Shown piece by piece: positions 34,107 to 45,229 of a DNA stretch of 64,000 nt (the first letter of the stretch is position 1; each line of letters begins with the position of its first letter). The stretch comes from Oidiodendron maius Zn (taxonomy: Eukaryota > Ascomycota > Leotiomycetes > Myxotrichaceae). The DNA lies in NCBI GenBank assembly GCA_000827325.1, contig KN832870.1, positions 5,890,001 through 5,954,000 of the forward strand. Direction: 5' to 3'. The notes under the pieces are model-generated. The model did no database searches. It was not told the origin of the DNA and saw nothing but the letters and a program-made list of their open reading frames with translations. Position numbers and translations under genes: made by a program.

Positions 34107-35142
34107 TTACCACCCACACCTTGCTCGATATCCTTCACCATCATTTCCGTTCCAGCCCTGGAGTCGATTTGCGATGTCGCTAACATAAGAGCCTGTGCTT
34201 CCTAACCCGTCATTCAGGTTGCTAAAATCAATACTACCAGAGTTATACCCTCGAGCTACATTGTACGGATTGCCGCCAGCATTATTATTCACATTATCCT
34301 GATCGTTAAACCACTGTACAAGACCAGGGCCTTGAGAAGTCCCTTGAGTACCATCGATGACCATTTGAGTGATACTAGATTGGGGACTGTTGGGGTTAAA
34401 AGATACAGACCCGGCGTAAGCTTGCATCAGACCGCAATTTTCGACTCCGTTATTCGTACACGGTACGTACACATTGGCGGTAGACTAATTATCTCAGTTT
34501 AGATTTAAACATACGATTGAATGGGTGCAGAAAAGGGAGGAGAAAATACCTCTTGCATGATAATAGCCAGAATAAACCGAGCATCAACCTTGCTGTCCGC
34601 ACTAACCTGAACGATCGCATTCCATATGTCTCCTTGAATTGGCCCACTCTCCTCGTAAACCATTGAGTCCTGCTGGTTCAAATCAAACATGGCGTAGAAA
34701 TTCATCCAGTTCGCAAATGGAGGAAAGCTGCTGGCCGAGCCGCCGAAACAGTAATAGTATTGGGGATCAGCATATCCGGAGTTTCCAGTGCTGAAAGAAG
34801 ATGTATACCAGTTCAGTCCCGAGCCAGTAACTGAACTGCCAGCCCCATTACGTGTTTGTAAGGCGGACAATTTCTCAGCAATCTTCGCAGCTCGTACTAC
34901 ATTGGGATGCGCAATAGCGTGGGCCCCTTGATTGCCATGCGTTCCGGCAGTGGTGATTGTGTAGTTGTGCGTGTCCGGGAAACTAGGGGGGCCAGTAGGA
35001 GCAGCTATTGCGGGGGCAAATAGTGATAGCCATGCTGCGATCTTAGAAAAGTTAGATTATAAGAGCTGTATATTAATTGTCAAGGAATAAACTTGTAAAG
35101 GTGGAAGTGCTATACTAATTTGATGGTCCTGAGGGAAGCCAT
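34107..35142 (-). CDS. Secreted lysozyme-like protein (GH23-type fold)
   Basis: Three exons (introns 35042-35115 and 34485-34549) give 298 residues. A signal peptide (SLRTIKL|IAAWLSLFAPAIAAP) is formed across the first splice. The catalytic core reads DARFILAIIMQES, in which the Glu sits where goose-type lysozymes and lytic transglycosylases have their acid. NNGVENCGLMQ and NPYNVARGYNSGSID follow, then the C-terminal YVSDIANRLQGW. This is the pattern of fungal secreted SLT/GH23-like proteins, which may cleave bacterial peptidoglycan. The catalytic Glu is recreated exactly at the exon 2/3 junction, supporting the splice model. It is likely extracellular, with antibacterial or wall-related action. 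Confidence 0.8.
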
Positions 35143-36470
35143 TGTTACCCGGTTTAAGAATGAATAATATGGCAGTATATGCGGATAATATAGAATGCTC
35201 AAGACGGACAAATCAAGACTTGAGGGGCCTTTCCTTGGCACACTTGCCAGCGTGTCCCCGCGTTATATATAATTCAAGCCCGAGTGTTCTCCTAGTCCTA
35301 GGCGGTGCTTAGCCGCCCTTTCCATTCTGCAACGTAGTAGAATAGGGCCATGTTGCCCTCACAGTATCAAGAACCATCCCATCATATCAGTAACCTGAAT
35401 CTCAGTAGTGGCCCGACTGGGACGGACTTAGAGGACAAAAGCGATGGAGCAAAGTCTAGCTTTAACAGTAATGTAACATTGCATTGCAGCAGTATGTTAT
35501 CGCCATATCTCCAGACTCATCCTTTTTGGCCCCTCCGTCGTTTGACCCCTGACTTGTGGCGTTAATACCGCCGAGTGAGAATTTCCAGGAACGGCGGCAT
35601 GTGATCAAAATGCGCCTTATTCCCCGGCTTGCCCCAACGTGGGGTGGACCTGCAGATTGAAGATTAACTACGCCCACTACCCCACTACCACGCGATAAGA
35701 TCGAACTTCAATTAATGTCCCGTCCTAATACGAGGTATAAGAACCTCATCTATTCTTCTGTCGTACATAGCAGCAAGCATGTTTTGGGCTCCTCGTAGCC
35801 TTTTGTTTCATACTTCGCAACGGATGCATCCATTATCCCCATTCTTTGACCAGCCCTATCATTAGTTGCGACACACGGGCAAACTTTCGGCATATCGCTC
35901 CACTTCCTTGCAAGCCACACTTTTGTAGACGTCGTCTGCTATGAGCGCGAAGGCATCTTGGCGCAGAGATGCCGACGAATTTTCCATATTTGCCGATTAT
36001 TGGTCCGTCTTCTGCTGTATCGATGCAGCTCGAGACCGATTTTGTCTCCTACAACTACAGTCCTTGTGACCCCTCTCACGGTAAACTACAATATCCGGGG
36101 CTTGCTGGCTAATTTTCTAGTTGCTTCTTTACTTTAATCAAAACAAGATGCAGCAAAAATGCCACGTTACCCCAATTCAAGTTCCTTGCATGTTTCTATA
36201 ATCCGATTCGCGATAATTGCATAGGACTGATCTTTTCATAGGTTTACTGCCAGAATGAAGTAACATGCCCGATTTTTCGTGCGTCTTTGGTCTCTTACGT
36301 AGCATCCATAGTCTCCTGGGTATCTCTAGGGCTCAAATAGCTGTATAAGAGACGTGTCCCCACCATGATTATGGGAACAATTTGTAAATTTTGAGTACGG
36401 TCTAACTTACTCGCGCGCAACCTTTGTACATACATTATTCAATTGTATATATTTCCAAGTTAGTACGATT
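35143..36470. other. Intergenic, divergent promoter region
   Basis: About 1.3 kb between the lysozyme-like gene and the GH16 gene, which are divergently transcribed. No gene supported. It should hold both promoters. Confidence 0.45.
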
Positions 36471-37530
36471 ATGTCACCAAGCTATTCTCTTCTGGCAGTT
36501 GCCAGCCTTGCTCTGTGTCTGCCCGTCACCAATGGTCTAGCTATTGCTACCAATGACTCTTATCTTGAATACGCCGCCGCCGTTTACAGCCTTAAGGATA
36601 CGTACAATTCAGCCAACTTCTTCTCATCTTTCAGCCTCTTCTCTGGAGCTGATCCAACTGGCGGTTTTGTAAATTACCAAGGGTCACTGTCTTCCGCCCA
36701 GTCTGCGGGCTTAGTCAATACAAATAACAATCAAGTCTATATGGGAGTAGATCACACTTCCACTTTGAGCACATCTTCCGCAGGCCGCCCGTCTATTCGT
36801 GTTAGCTCTAACAAGGCTTATACACATGGACTCTTTATTGCCGATATAGCTCACATGCCGGGTTCCATTTGCGGGTCAGTATCCTCAACCAGGCTGTGTG
36901 TTCGCAATGGGAGGCTAATGAACATGTAGAACGTGGCCCGCCTACTGGCTTGTTGGACCAAATTGGCCCGCAGGAGGAGAAATTGATATCATCGAAGGAG
37001 TCAACACCCAGTCTACTAACGATATCACGTTGCACACGTCAGCCGGCTGTTCAATCAACATATCCGGCTCCCAGGGAGGGACAGTGCTTAGTAACTCCAA
37101 CTGCAATGCTGGTAACGCTGGAAATGGATGTGGCGTCACAACAACCACCGCGAATGCGTACGGTACCTCATTCAATAATAACGGTGGTGGAGTGTATGCT
37201 ATGCAGTGGGAAACGTCAGGAGTATATGTCTGGTTTTGGCCCCATGGCTCAGTGCCTGCCGATATCACGAATGGCGCTCCCGTAACTGGAAACTGGGGAC
37301 TTCCCATCGTGGCTTTTAACGGCGGGAGCACATGCGCGGTTGATAGCCACTTTTACAGTCAGCAAATTGTCTTCGACACAACATTCTGCGGTCAATGGGC
37401 TGGTGCAGTATGGGGGAGCTCATCGTGCTCCGGCCTGGCATCTAGTTGCAATGCTTACGTTGCAGGGAACCCGTCAGCGTTCCAGCAATCATACTGGCTT
37501 ATTAACTCGATAAAGGTCTATCAACAGTAA
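36471..37530 (+). CDS. Secreted GH16 endo-1,3(4)-beta-glucanase
   Basis: Two exons (intron 36875-36929) give 334 residues. A signal peptide is present (LLAVASLALCLPVTNGLA). The catalytic motif GEIDIIEG has the ExDxxE nucleophile/acid pair intact. It is preceded by TWPAYWLVGPNWPAG, which is formed only after splicing, and followed by YAMQWETSGVYVWFWPHGSVP. These define the fungal GH16 laminarinase-like group, which hydrolyses beta-1,3/1,4-glucans of plant or fungal walls outside the cell. Length is typical and there is no GPI tail or carbohydrate-binding module. Confidence 0.93.
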
Positions 37531-37924
37531 AAAGTCAGCTCTAGTTCTGTTAAAAAAAATTCAAACCTTTGCAACAAGTAAAAGGATAATGCAACTTGCC
37601 AAGTGATATGAAGTGCAACGCCGCATCACAATAACAATCAACACCTTCACCCACTAGCTCTTGTATAAAGGTAGGCATCCCTCGAGCAGCAAGTCTACGC
37701 TTAATATATGCAACTAAAGTCAATAAAGCATGACAAATCGACAGGATAAATTAAATATTTAATAAAATAAAGGTTCAATACGAAAGCACAACTAGAACAT
37801 TTTAAATACGTATAAATAAATCTCCTACGACGATGGCCAATAACATTTTACTCGTTTTAACTTTTGAAACTTTATAGTAGTAGTGACTTATTTCTGGGCA
37901 TAATGCTATATATGGACTTAGGCA

Positions 37925-38546
37925 TTATGCACTTGGTATAGTAGGGCATGGCTCCCTTAAGCCTGTCCAAACTGTCTCACAACCAGGACAGCCAGTTGCA
38001 CACTTGGTTTTCGTCTCAATCCCTGTACATCCACACGGGATATCCACCGTGCTCAACAGTATGCAATCTGGGACAGCGCAGCCTGAAGGGACTGCGCATC
38101 CAGGGCCGGTTGTCTTCGTTACAACTGGGCAGGAGACAGGAGGTGGTGTTTTGCATGGCGCTAAGATTGAGCTTACAGGGCAATCAGGGCATGTGCCACA
38201 TGGCGCAGTTTGGTAGACCGTGGGAATAGGTGATGCGCATGTGCATGGTTGAGTGACGGTAGTGATGTTGAGGGAACAGATATCAGGACAAATTTTCGGG
38301 GTGGAGCAGGAACTGGGGAGGACAGTATTGGTGGCAGTCACGCAGGTGGTGGGCGCTGGAGCCGTGGTTATTTGGGCGGATGATGATAGGGCGAAGAGGC
38401 TATGAGATCTATGTCAGATGTATTGCTTTATGTAATTTCGTATTTGGTTGGGTGTCTGACGGGAAGTAGAGAAAGAGAAATGACACTCACAATAGGACGA
38501 GGTATAGAGCTGAAGATATAGACTTCCAGTTATATGACGTCGCCAT
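37925..38546 (-). CDS. Small Cys/Pro-rich secreted protein
   Basis: Two exons (intron 38409-38490) give 179 residues. The first exon supplies the start and most of a signal peptide (SSALYLVLLSHSLFALSSSAQ). The mature part is rich in Cys, Pro and Thr, with repeating C-x2-C and PC patterns such as TVYQTAPCGTCPDCP and CGCTGIETKTKCATGCPGC. It resembles fungal cell-wall or surface proteins with tandem TxPC motifs, but matches no named family I can assert. Its place within a run of secreted-protein genes suggests an extracellular structural or interaction role. Confidence 0.7.
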
Positions 38547-39857
38547 TGAGTGAGAATGAGACTAATACAGGCTTTAAAAGGTATGGTTATTCTTGCTGCA
38601 ATTGAAAATTTATCACTATATATTTGAGAAGAGAAAAGCGAATGCCTGCCATGGGAAGTGAGAGTGTTTCGGACTATATATCTTTCCGCGTATTATTCCA
38701 GATCACGAATCAGCCCTGTCACTTTAAATGAAGACGTTTTTATCCGCCAAACCTAGCTTGTATTTTAGCCAGTAAACATATTACATCAGGCATCTGCGAA
38801 AGCATTGTCCTTTTTACCCGCAACATTAACTTATCCCGTGCCTCGTCGTAGGTAGTTTCTTCTCACCAACTAAACTTAGTTGGATGCTGGAACATAGTTT
38901 GCTTTAGATATTATTGCTCAATCTCAAAACAATGGCAAGTTTAAGACTAACTTTGACATAGCACGCTTTAGATAAGGACGAAGCAGTTGTTCTCTTCTTC
39001 CTTCTTCCTTGCCCAGATTGCCCTTTGGATCCCTTCAGCTAAGGCTGACATACTTACTCCCTTGCACGGAGCTGAAATAATTCCGAGAAATTGCATCCGT
39101 TTTCGCTATCCTAACAGCAATTCAATCTTTCACGTTACACAGTCATGGGGAACACTTCTGTGGTCGCTACCCCGCAATCGACCCGTGGCAGTACAGGGTT
39201 TTATACCGCACCTCACGTCACTTCCATCCAGGTGGGATCGGGCGGCAAAAATATAGCAATATATAAAATAACGCCGTATGGGAGAAGAGATAGCCTAGAA
39301 AAATCCTATTGGCAGGAAAGAAATCAAGAGAACCTTTTATATTGCTTGGTGTAGAAAATTCTCGAACATTATATTGTGGCTTATGCTTCTACTTATCCAA
39401 GCCGTCTCTAAACCACTCACGTCCATTTGCTGACACTTTTAGAATCGATTTAGTCTTGATACAGCTCCCCGGCCAGGGGATTTATTTGGTACGGGCACCA
39501 ATGCAAAATACGGGCCGTGCGACTCCATCCTGAACCCCTGGACTGAAAGAAATCCAAATGAAAGAAAGAGAGGTGGTACGATGGAGGGGTTCCAGGAACT
39601 CATACCTATATTCCGATTAAATCCCGACCATCCATAGAGCGATCAGCGCAGGGATCCATACTGGCCAACGACCAGAGGAACTATGCCGCCATTGAGAGCA
39701 TAAATTTAAACTGGGGTCACGTAGGTTATTTAAGCATTGGGAGATTGGTCGAGCTTTGCAATATATTGCGCTTTTATCATTATGCCTAGTGATAAATACT
39801 CGAACTCCAGTAATCCTGCCCTTATTGGGATACATGCGATCGTTATAAAAGTAAAAT
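38547..39857. other. Intergenic with a weak signal-peptide frame
   Basis: About 1.3 kb. A plus-strand frame at 38987-39256 begins with a signal-peptide-like stretch (SSSFFLAQIALWIPSAKA) but continues into unremarkable sequence and overlaps another frame. It could be a relic of a secreted-protein gene. No family is recognised. Confidence 0.35.
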
Positions 39858-39937
39858 TTACACATCTCTGTTCGCTGCCACAGAGAACATCCCAGCCAAA
39901 CCGGCCATTAACAACAAGATCGACACCGGAACAAATG

Positions 39938-40815
39938 CTATAGCGGTATTTGAAACGGCGGTGCGGACATTGTATAGACTTCGTTGAAAGAGATATCAGA
40001 ACTGTTGAAGCAGGTTGATGAATTCGCAACCGGGACCTTTTCGGGCTCAGCAAAGGTTATGTCAGCGCACTTGAGACAGTTAGCGCGTTGCTCTTTCACT
40101 AGTTCCTTTTCCTACTCTCTACTAGAACATGGAATTGGATAATACGGGAAACTTACAGCGAACAGTGAAGCACCATGTTGAGCGGTCAAAATGACCTGAA
40201 TTGTCGCATTGTCGCCCGCTTTAACACTGGCGTTTGCCGGGACTGGCACGTTTGGGAAACACATAGTGCCCGGATACGGATTATTTGACGGCCCAGCTAC
40301 CTGGACAAGGTCGAGCAGTGGAATATCCATGCTTAGAGGTCCGCCGTCAGGTCCCGAATTATCAAGTCCCATGTTGATTCGGAAGAAGGCAAGGGCGTGA
40401 CCTTGGAACCAGCCTGGCTGTACTGAGATTGCCCCTCCACCGACAGGCCACAGTGTTCGATTAGTGGTTAACGACATACCGCCGCCTAGAGTTGAGCCAG
40501 TTAGCATGATGTAAGAAGGGGTCGTTATCAATACGGAGTAGAGTTCAACGATGAAATATTAAAAGAGTCGAGAGTTCAGTTGTTCCGGCAGCATCAGACA
40601 TGATCTCTCCTGATCATAGTCGGGCCATAGGATGCTAAATTAACGCAAGAAGATAAAGTACACCTACAAGGATACATCCATTGCATTCCATATGGCCAAG
40701 TGTCGTTCGTGATCAAATTATTTCCTCTCCATCCGGGATAGGTAATGACCGTGTGGGTTTCGCCAGTCGATGCAAGCCATACCAGGGCGATAAGAGCTGA
40801 GAGCCGTAAAATCAT
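39938..40815 (-). CDS. BIM1-like/X325 copper-binding LPMO-like protein
   Basis: Three exons (introns 40486-40667 and 40070-40156) give 202 residues to the first stop. The signal peptide (LRLSALIALVWLASTGET) should be cleaved before HTVITYPGWRGNNL, exposing an N-terminal His as needed for a histidine-brace copper site. YPCGGM is formed at the first splice. GWFQGHALAFFRINMG, NNPYPGTMCFP and CADITF are typical of the X325/BIM1 family, which handles copper at the cell surface rather than cutting polysaccharides. Family members usually end in a GPI signal. Here the frame stops early, and a hydrophobic tail lies in another frame (see findings). Confidence 0.82.
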
Positions 40816-42248
40816 GGTCGGTAGAATTTATGCTTATTAAAACAGCCTGTCTCTCATACAAATGTTTGCGATGACACGGACTCCAGCCGTGATTGAGGAA
40901 GGGAGAGAGTAGAAAAGAGTCGTGAATTTGACGTCTGAAGGGTGCAGAAGGCCCATATATTTGACCAGCAAACTAACCCGCTGTTCATGCACGCAATCTA
41001 GCCGCTGTATTCTTTCTGGCAAATCAGAAGTTCTCGCTGATAGATGGGCGTAACTGGTGGTGTTTTGAATCGTGCTGTAGCCGCCCGGATTAATTCGGGA
41101 TATCCATTTATAGCATCCGCTAGATAACCGCCGTCCTGGCCAGCGGCTGAAATTAAAGCAAACCGAAGCCGCCAGACTAGCTCAACGCCTTAGTTTGACT
41201 AGAGGGAGTGTGTATGCTGTAGCTCGAACTGACTTGGGCAGAGTAGTCCTATTTATCTGAGAGGTCTTTATGGGCCATCAAGCTGGCTGAACGGCCAACA
41301 AGAGTGGGACAACATGCAGGCAATAAGCTTTTGTGGAGACACTTTCGAAATCCCCTAATCAACTGGGAGCAGCCCCACCATCTCTCTGTGCGGAGAGGCT
41401 GGCTGTGGCCTCTTTTGTGGCCAAAGCTGCAAAGCTGACACCCAGGCGGTTATCGAGATGGGAGATCTAATGCGCAACCCTTGGAGAAATTCCATGGATT
41501 GTCAGCTGCGTAACTTTGGCCTCACGGATATCGGCAAGATTGCACAGAAGATCTACATTGCATCCAATAGCCAGAGACATCAAAGAAAAGCCTTTTCAAA
41601 GTATGGCTGCACTGAAAACTTTTCATCTATGGGAGTGAACAAAGACATTGCAGCATTAACTGGTCAGAAGCATCCCACCTACCGTAGTCACGAGAGAGGT
41701 AATTCCGTAGCAGCAGGAAATGGGTGGCTAGGAAATGAGCGGAGCAGAAAATCGTTCATGATGGCGCGCTGTCACAGGCTCGCGGTGTAGAATCTCGACT
41801 GCCTTATTAGGAATGTACGTAAATACAGTTAGGCGGCGCTATATATAACTATCAAATCAGCGCATTCCCTATGCGACGGGAATCTTAAGTGGAGCTATGC
41901 TAAATTGAGAAGAGCCATTGTGGGATGGTGATTGGGTGTGTTAACGCTCCGAACTGCCTATAAATAGCGCTGAGTAAGACACTGGCTTTGAGATGTACTC
42001 TGCGTACAATGAATACGGCGAAAGAACCTGCGAAGCGAAACTTATCGTATCACGTGTACCTACGTCACGGGACTTTTCCTTCCCGATCGCATGCACCTTT
42101 TATGCTTAGCACTTTAACACCTCTAGTAATAGATTTTCTTTAACCCCTCCTATGACCACTAGTATTTATATATAGGTGATTTGACTACTATTTTTAAGGG
42201 GTTATCCAGCTGTTTTACGGGAGTTCTTGCTCGTTTAGCTCTCAAAGC
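40816..42248. other. Intergenic, no gene recognised
   Basis: About 1.4 kb. A 110-codon frame at 41458-41790 has no recognised motif. The sequence becomes AT-rich towards the transposon relic. Confidence 0.45.
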
Positions 42249-42390
42249 TTAGGCTATAGTTAATACTATTTCCCCCTTGTTAATTGTGCAGGCTCCAGTT
42301 ATTTTCCTACTAAATCCTTCATATTTGAGTGTATTTGGTGTTTTATGATATTTTAGGATTACCGCCTTCCAAATATAATTAAGAACTAAA

Positions 42391-42597
42391 CTAGTATCGA
42401 GTAGGACCGCCATTTGCATCAATAACTGCTTGACATTGCTCCCTCCAGGAGCCATAAAGGCTCTCGATATAAGAGTCTGGTACAGCATTCCAGGCGTCTA
42501 TTATTCTACGTCTTACTTGACTGAGCGTAAGCTTCGATGGGTCGCATATAACACGCCAGATATGCTTTTGGATCCAATTCTTCATCCAATTCTTCAT
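42391..42597 (-). mobile_element. Tc1/mariner transposase C-terminal relic
   Basis: Minus-strand translation gives a fragment with WIQKHIW, LTLSQVRRRIIDAWNAVPD and REQCQAVIDANGGPTRY, the C-terminal end of fungal Tc1/mariner (DDE) transposases. Nothing resembling the SPDLNPIE motif or the catalytic DDE residues precedes it, so only the tail survives. Its 5' side is scrambled by a 12-bp tandem repeat (CCAATTCTTCAT, 42573-42605). Terminal inverted repeats were not found. The element is inactive. Confidence 0.75.
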
Positions 42598-42605
42598 CCA
42601 ATTCC
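42573..42605. repeat. 12-bp tandem repeat inside transposase relic
   Basis: Nearly three copies of CCAATTCTTCAT, encoding a repeated MKNW on the minus strand. It is probably slippage within the decaying transposase sequence. Confidence 0.7.
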
Positions 42606-43101
42606 AGACATGTTCGATTTATTGCGACTAGCTCCTCCTGAGCCACCGCTTCCTCATCACACATATTAGAGACAGGCAAGAGCAGCTTTCTTATAATCCC
42701 TTCTGCTAATGAGAGAAGTTGATGAAGAAAATTGACCACAGAATACTTCATGATGCCTCAACTAAGCTGTCTGCTTATGGTTCTGGTGCCTCGAACCTGA
42801 TGAACTATCACGACTGCCGCAGACAGCTGAAAACTCTCTACTCATCTACCAATCAAGACATCGTTGGCGGCAACCGAAGATGCATGTAGGTAATAGCCTT
42901 GGCTCGTGTGGTAGATCCGTTAGTCGAGGTCAAAATAGTCGACACTAATCCTTTCTCGAGTCGTCTCACATGTCGCAGGTGTACAATACAGGTTTGCCCT
43001 TTCTTTGCGGTATGGAAATTTTTAAATTTTTTCTAAAAAAAAATTGCTTTAGAAATCCTTCTCACTTTGAAATTAAGAGGTCCTTATTGGCATATCTAAT
43101 T

Positions 43102-43359
43102 ATGGGAAATTTGGTCATGGAAGATATTGAATCAGGTTCTAAGTTTGTCGAGCACATCCCACTCATGGTCGAGGATCAGCACGGCCATGAGGTCAATTTC
43201 GAAATCAAGACTTCTACCACCCTGAAGAAGCTGAAGGATGCTTTCTGCGCGAACCAAGGTCGCGCACCCGGCTCACTTCGATTCTCCACGCCAGATGGAG
43301 CTGGTGTTAATGACGATCATACTCTGGCGGAATTTCTATTGGAAGATAGTGATATATGA
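43102..43359 (+). CDS. SUMO-like ubiquitin-fold protein without Gly-Gly tail
   Basis: One short frame of 85 residues (an upstream in-frame ATG at 42970 is possible). HIPLMVEDQHGHEVNFEIKT, TLKKLKDAFCANQG and SLRFSTPDGAGVNDDHTLAEF match the SUMO fold in order, including the strand-helix-strand core and the DDHT turn. It ends LLEDSDI-stop, where SUMO proteins continue with an acidic strand and QEQxGG. The mature Gly-Gly needed for conjugation is therefore absent. Readable sequence continues after the TGA for 11 codons without a Gly pair. It is either a decayed SUMO paralogue or a stand-alone SUMO-like domain that cannot be conjugated. Confidence 0.65.
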   Translation: MGNLVMEDIESGSKFVEHIPLMVEDQHGHEVNFEIKTSTTLKKLKDAFCANQGRAPGSLRFSTPDGAGVNDDHTLAEFLLEDSDI

Positions 43360-45229
43360 TATACTCAGGCTCATGAGCAGAGTGAATGGGCTTAATTTAG
43401 ACGGATCTAGTGGATATCACAACCAGACGGAGCCGTAAAAACATACTAGCAAAGGCGTTATTTAGATGGATTACAGGCAAGAAAGATCCAATCAAAACTT
43501 AGGTAATGATATCGACAAAGATCACCTCTCTGACTATGTGCCAATAAGAAATTTTAGGATAGGAAGAGATTGCTGTTAAGTTTCAGCTTTATTTAATTTA
43601 TTTGGTGTGGTAGGGGGGATATTGCTCTAAGATGAGCTAGAGGAACATCTCGTTTTCACAGACCGAATTTCTTTGGAGTTACCAGATCAGGCTAGCTGAT
43701 TACAGCGCACTTTAGGGTTCTTTCATTACGGGAACTTAGGTTTGCTAATTGCTAGGCGTGTACATAGCATTGATTGCACAGCAGGTGAATGATACCCGTA
43801 ATTTCTGCGAACTCCTCCTGTACAAGACCACAATCTACATCCTAGATGTTTCTGACCTGCGTTTCTTTCCATATATTTTCCTTTTCAGCTCATACACTTT
43901 CCACAGTAATTCCTTATTGTACTTTTTGTCGGAGAAGAAGTGCGGCTGAGAGAGTCTCTCAGTGATGGTGGGTCTGCGTAGATGTATGCAGCGAGCGAAG
44001 CTGCTTTGGCTTTGTTTTGCTTGCTCATTCTGTTATATTGTGAAGGGTCCCATTAATGTGTTGATTCTAGTGTTGGCTTTTTTAACATGCCTTGAACTTC
44101 TCATACTTGGATTGGGAGTTTGGCTTTGCATTTCGACCTAGGAGACCCTACAGCCCAACTGTAACACGATCGATTCTCGAGTAAGATTTAATAATATCAC
44201 TCCTGGGTTATTGTATAATTTACGGATTCAGCAATGTCAAAGTGTGTACAGTCTTTGAGTTCGAAATTCCAGATGTTCTGCGTTGTGCTGGATATTACTC
44301 AACATTTGTATGCCAGATCTAGGTCTCCTGAGACATCTCTCGCAGTATTCCCACCCTTGCGAACATTTTGAGAGTTTTTCATTTCTAACCCATGCCTTCG
44401 TTTTTAATGCGAGTTCACGGCGTGTTTGTATTTCCAAACAATGTTCTCGCTGGATCCTTTCCAAACACTAAGTATTTCCCAATTGGACTGCTGCTGTGGC
44501 TTGCTTGCGTGCATGGGTGATCTCACATTGTGGTGCTGTAAGAGAATCTCGCAAAAATCTCGCAGGCGATGATTCTCACGACAAAATTCGCCTTGCTCAA
44601 GTTCACGAAAGCGTATCGCGGCACTTTCAGTGTCCTTCAATAATCCGACATCGCACTCCGAATAACTTCGCGATTGTTGGAATCATTCATCACTTCAGTG
44701 CTTGCATCCGGCCTTTGGAGAGTAGTCTGTCTCTCACTAACCAGGGTATTTGACATTTCTGGTAAATCGTGTAAACCGTGCCTACCACGACAGTATATGC
44801 GCCGTGACTTTTCTAAGGACTTCAGAGTTTCGAGTGCGTATTGAAGGACTAAAATCCAGCAAATAAGTTGGTACACATGCTGTGCCATGTGCATTATTTG
44901 TCTCAGGATTCCCCGCGTTGTACAATACATCCTCGTTCAACCAGTTGCTCAGTTGGGTATCCCGCCACTTACTTTCGAACATATCGGACTGTCAACGGGA
45001 ATGACCTCTGATTGGCTGACTCGGCTAATCAGCTAAGTCTCGCTTATGGCAATCCCATTTTGTATTTAGTTTCATGTCCTTCCTGCCCTCAGTTAGGCCC
45101 TCATTGAATTCGCTTGGAGTGTCACATGCGAAGAGCTTGTTTTCTTTTGTCATTTGTAGTTTGCTCACTTTCTTCCTTCACAAATATCTTGAAACATTCT
45201 AGATACAGTTGAGTTGCATTAATCCAGAG
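43360..45229. other. Intergenic, no gene recognised
   Basis: About 1.9 kb with scattered short frames on both strands and no motif or repeat of note. The distal part probably holds the ribokinase promoter. Confidence 0.45.

Noticed and set aside
39617-40053. Minus-strand frames downstream of the BIM1-like gene as separate genes
   Set aside because: They are other frames of the same terminal exon and its downstream sequence. Only the hydrophobic tail was kept, as a finding.
42506-42751. 81-residue minus-strand frame next to the transposase relic
   Set aside because: It is a different frame of the same decayed element and includes the 12-bp slippage repeat, giving an artificial ELDEELDEELD run.
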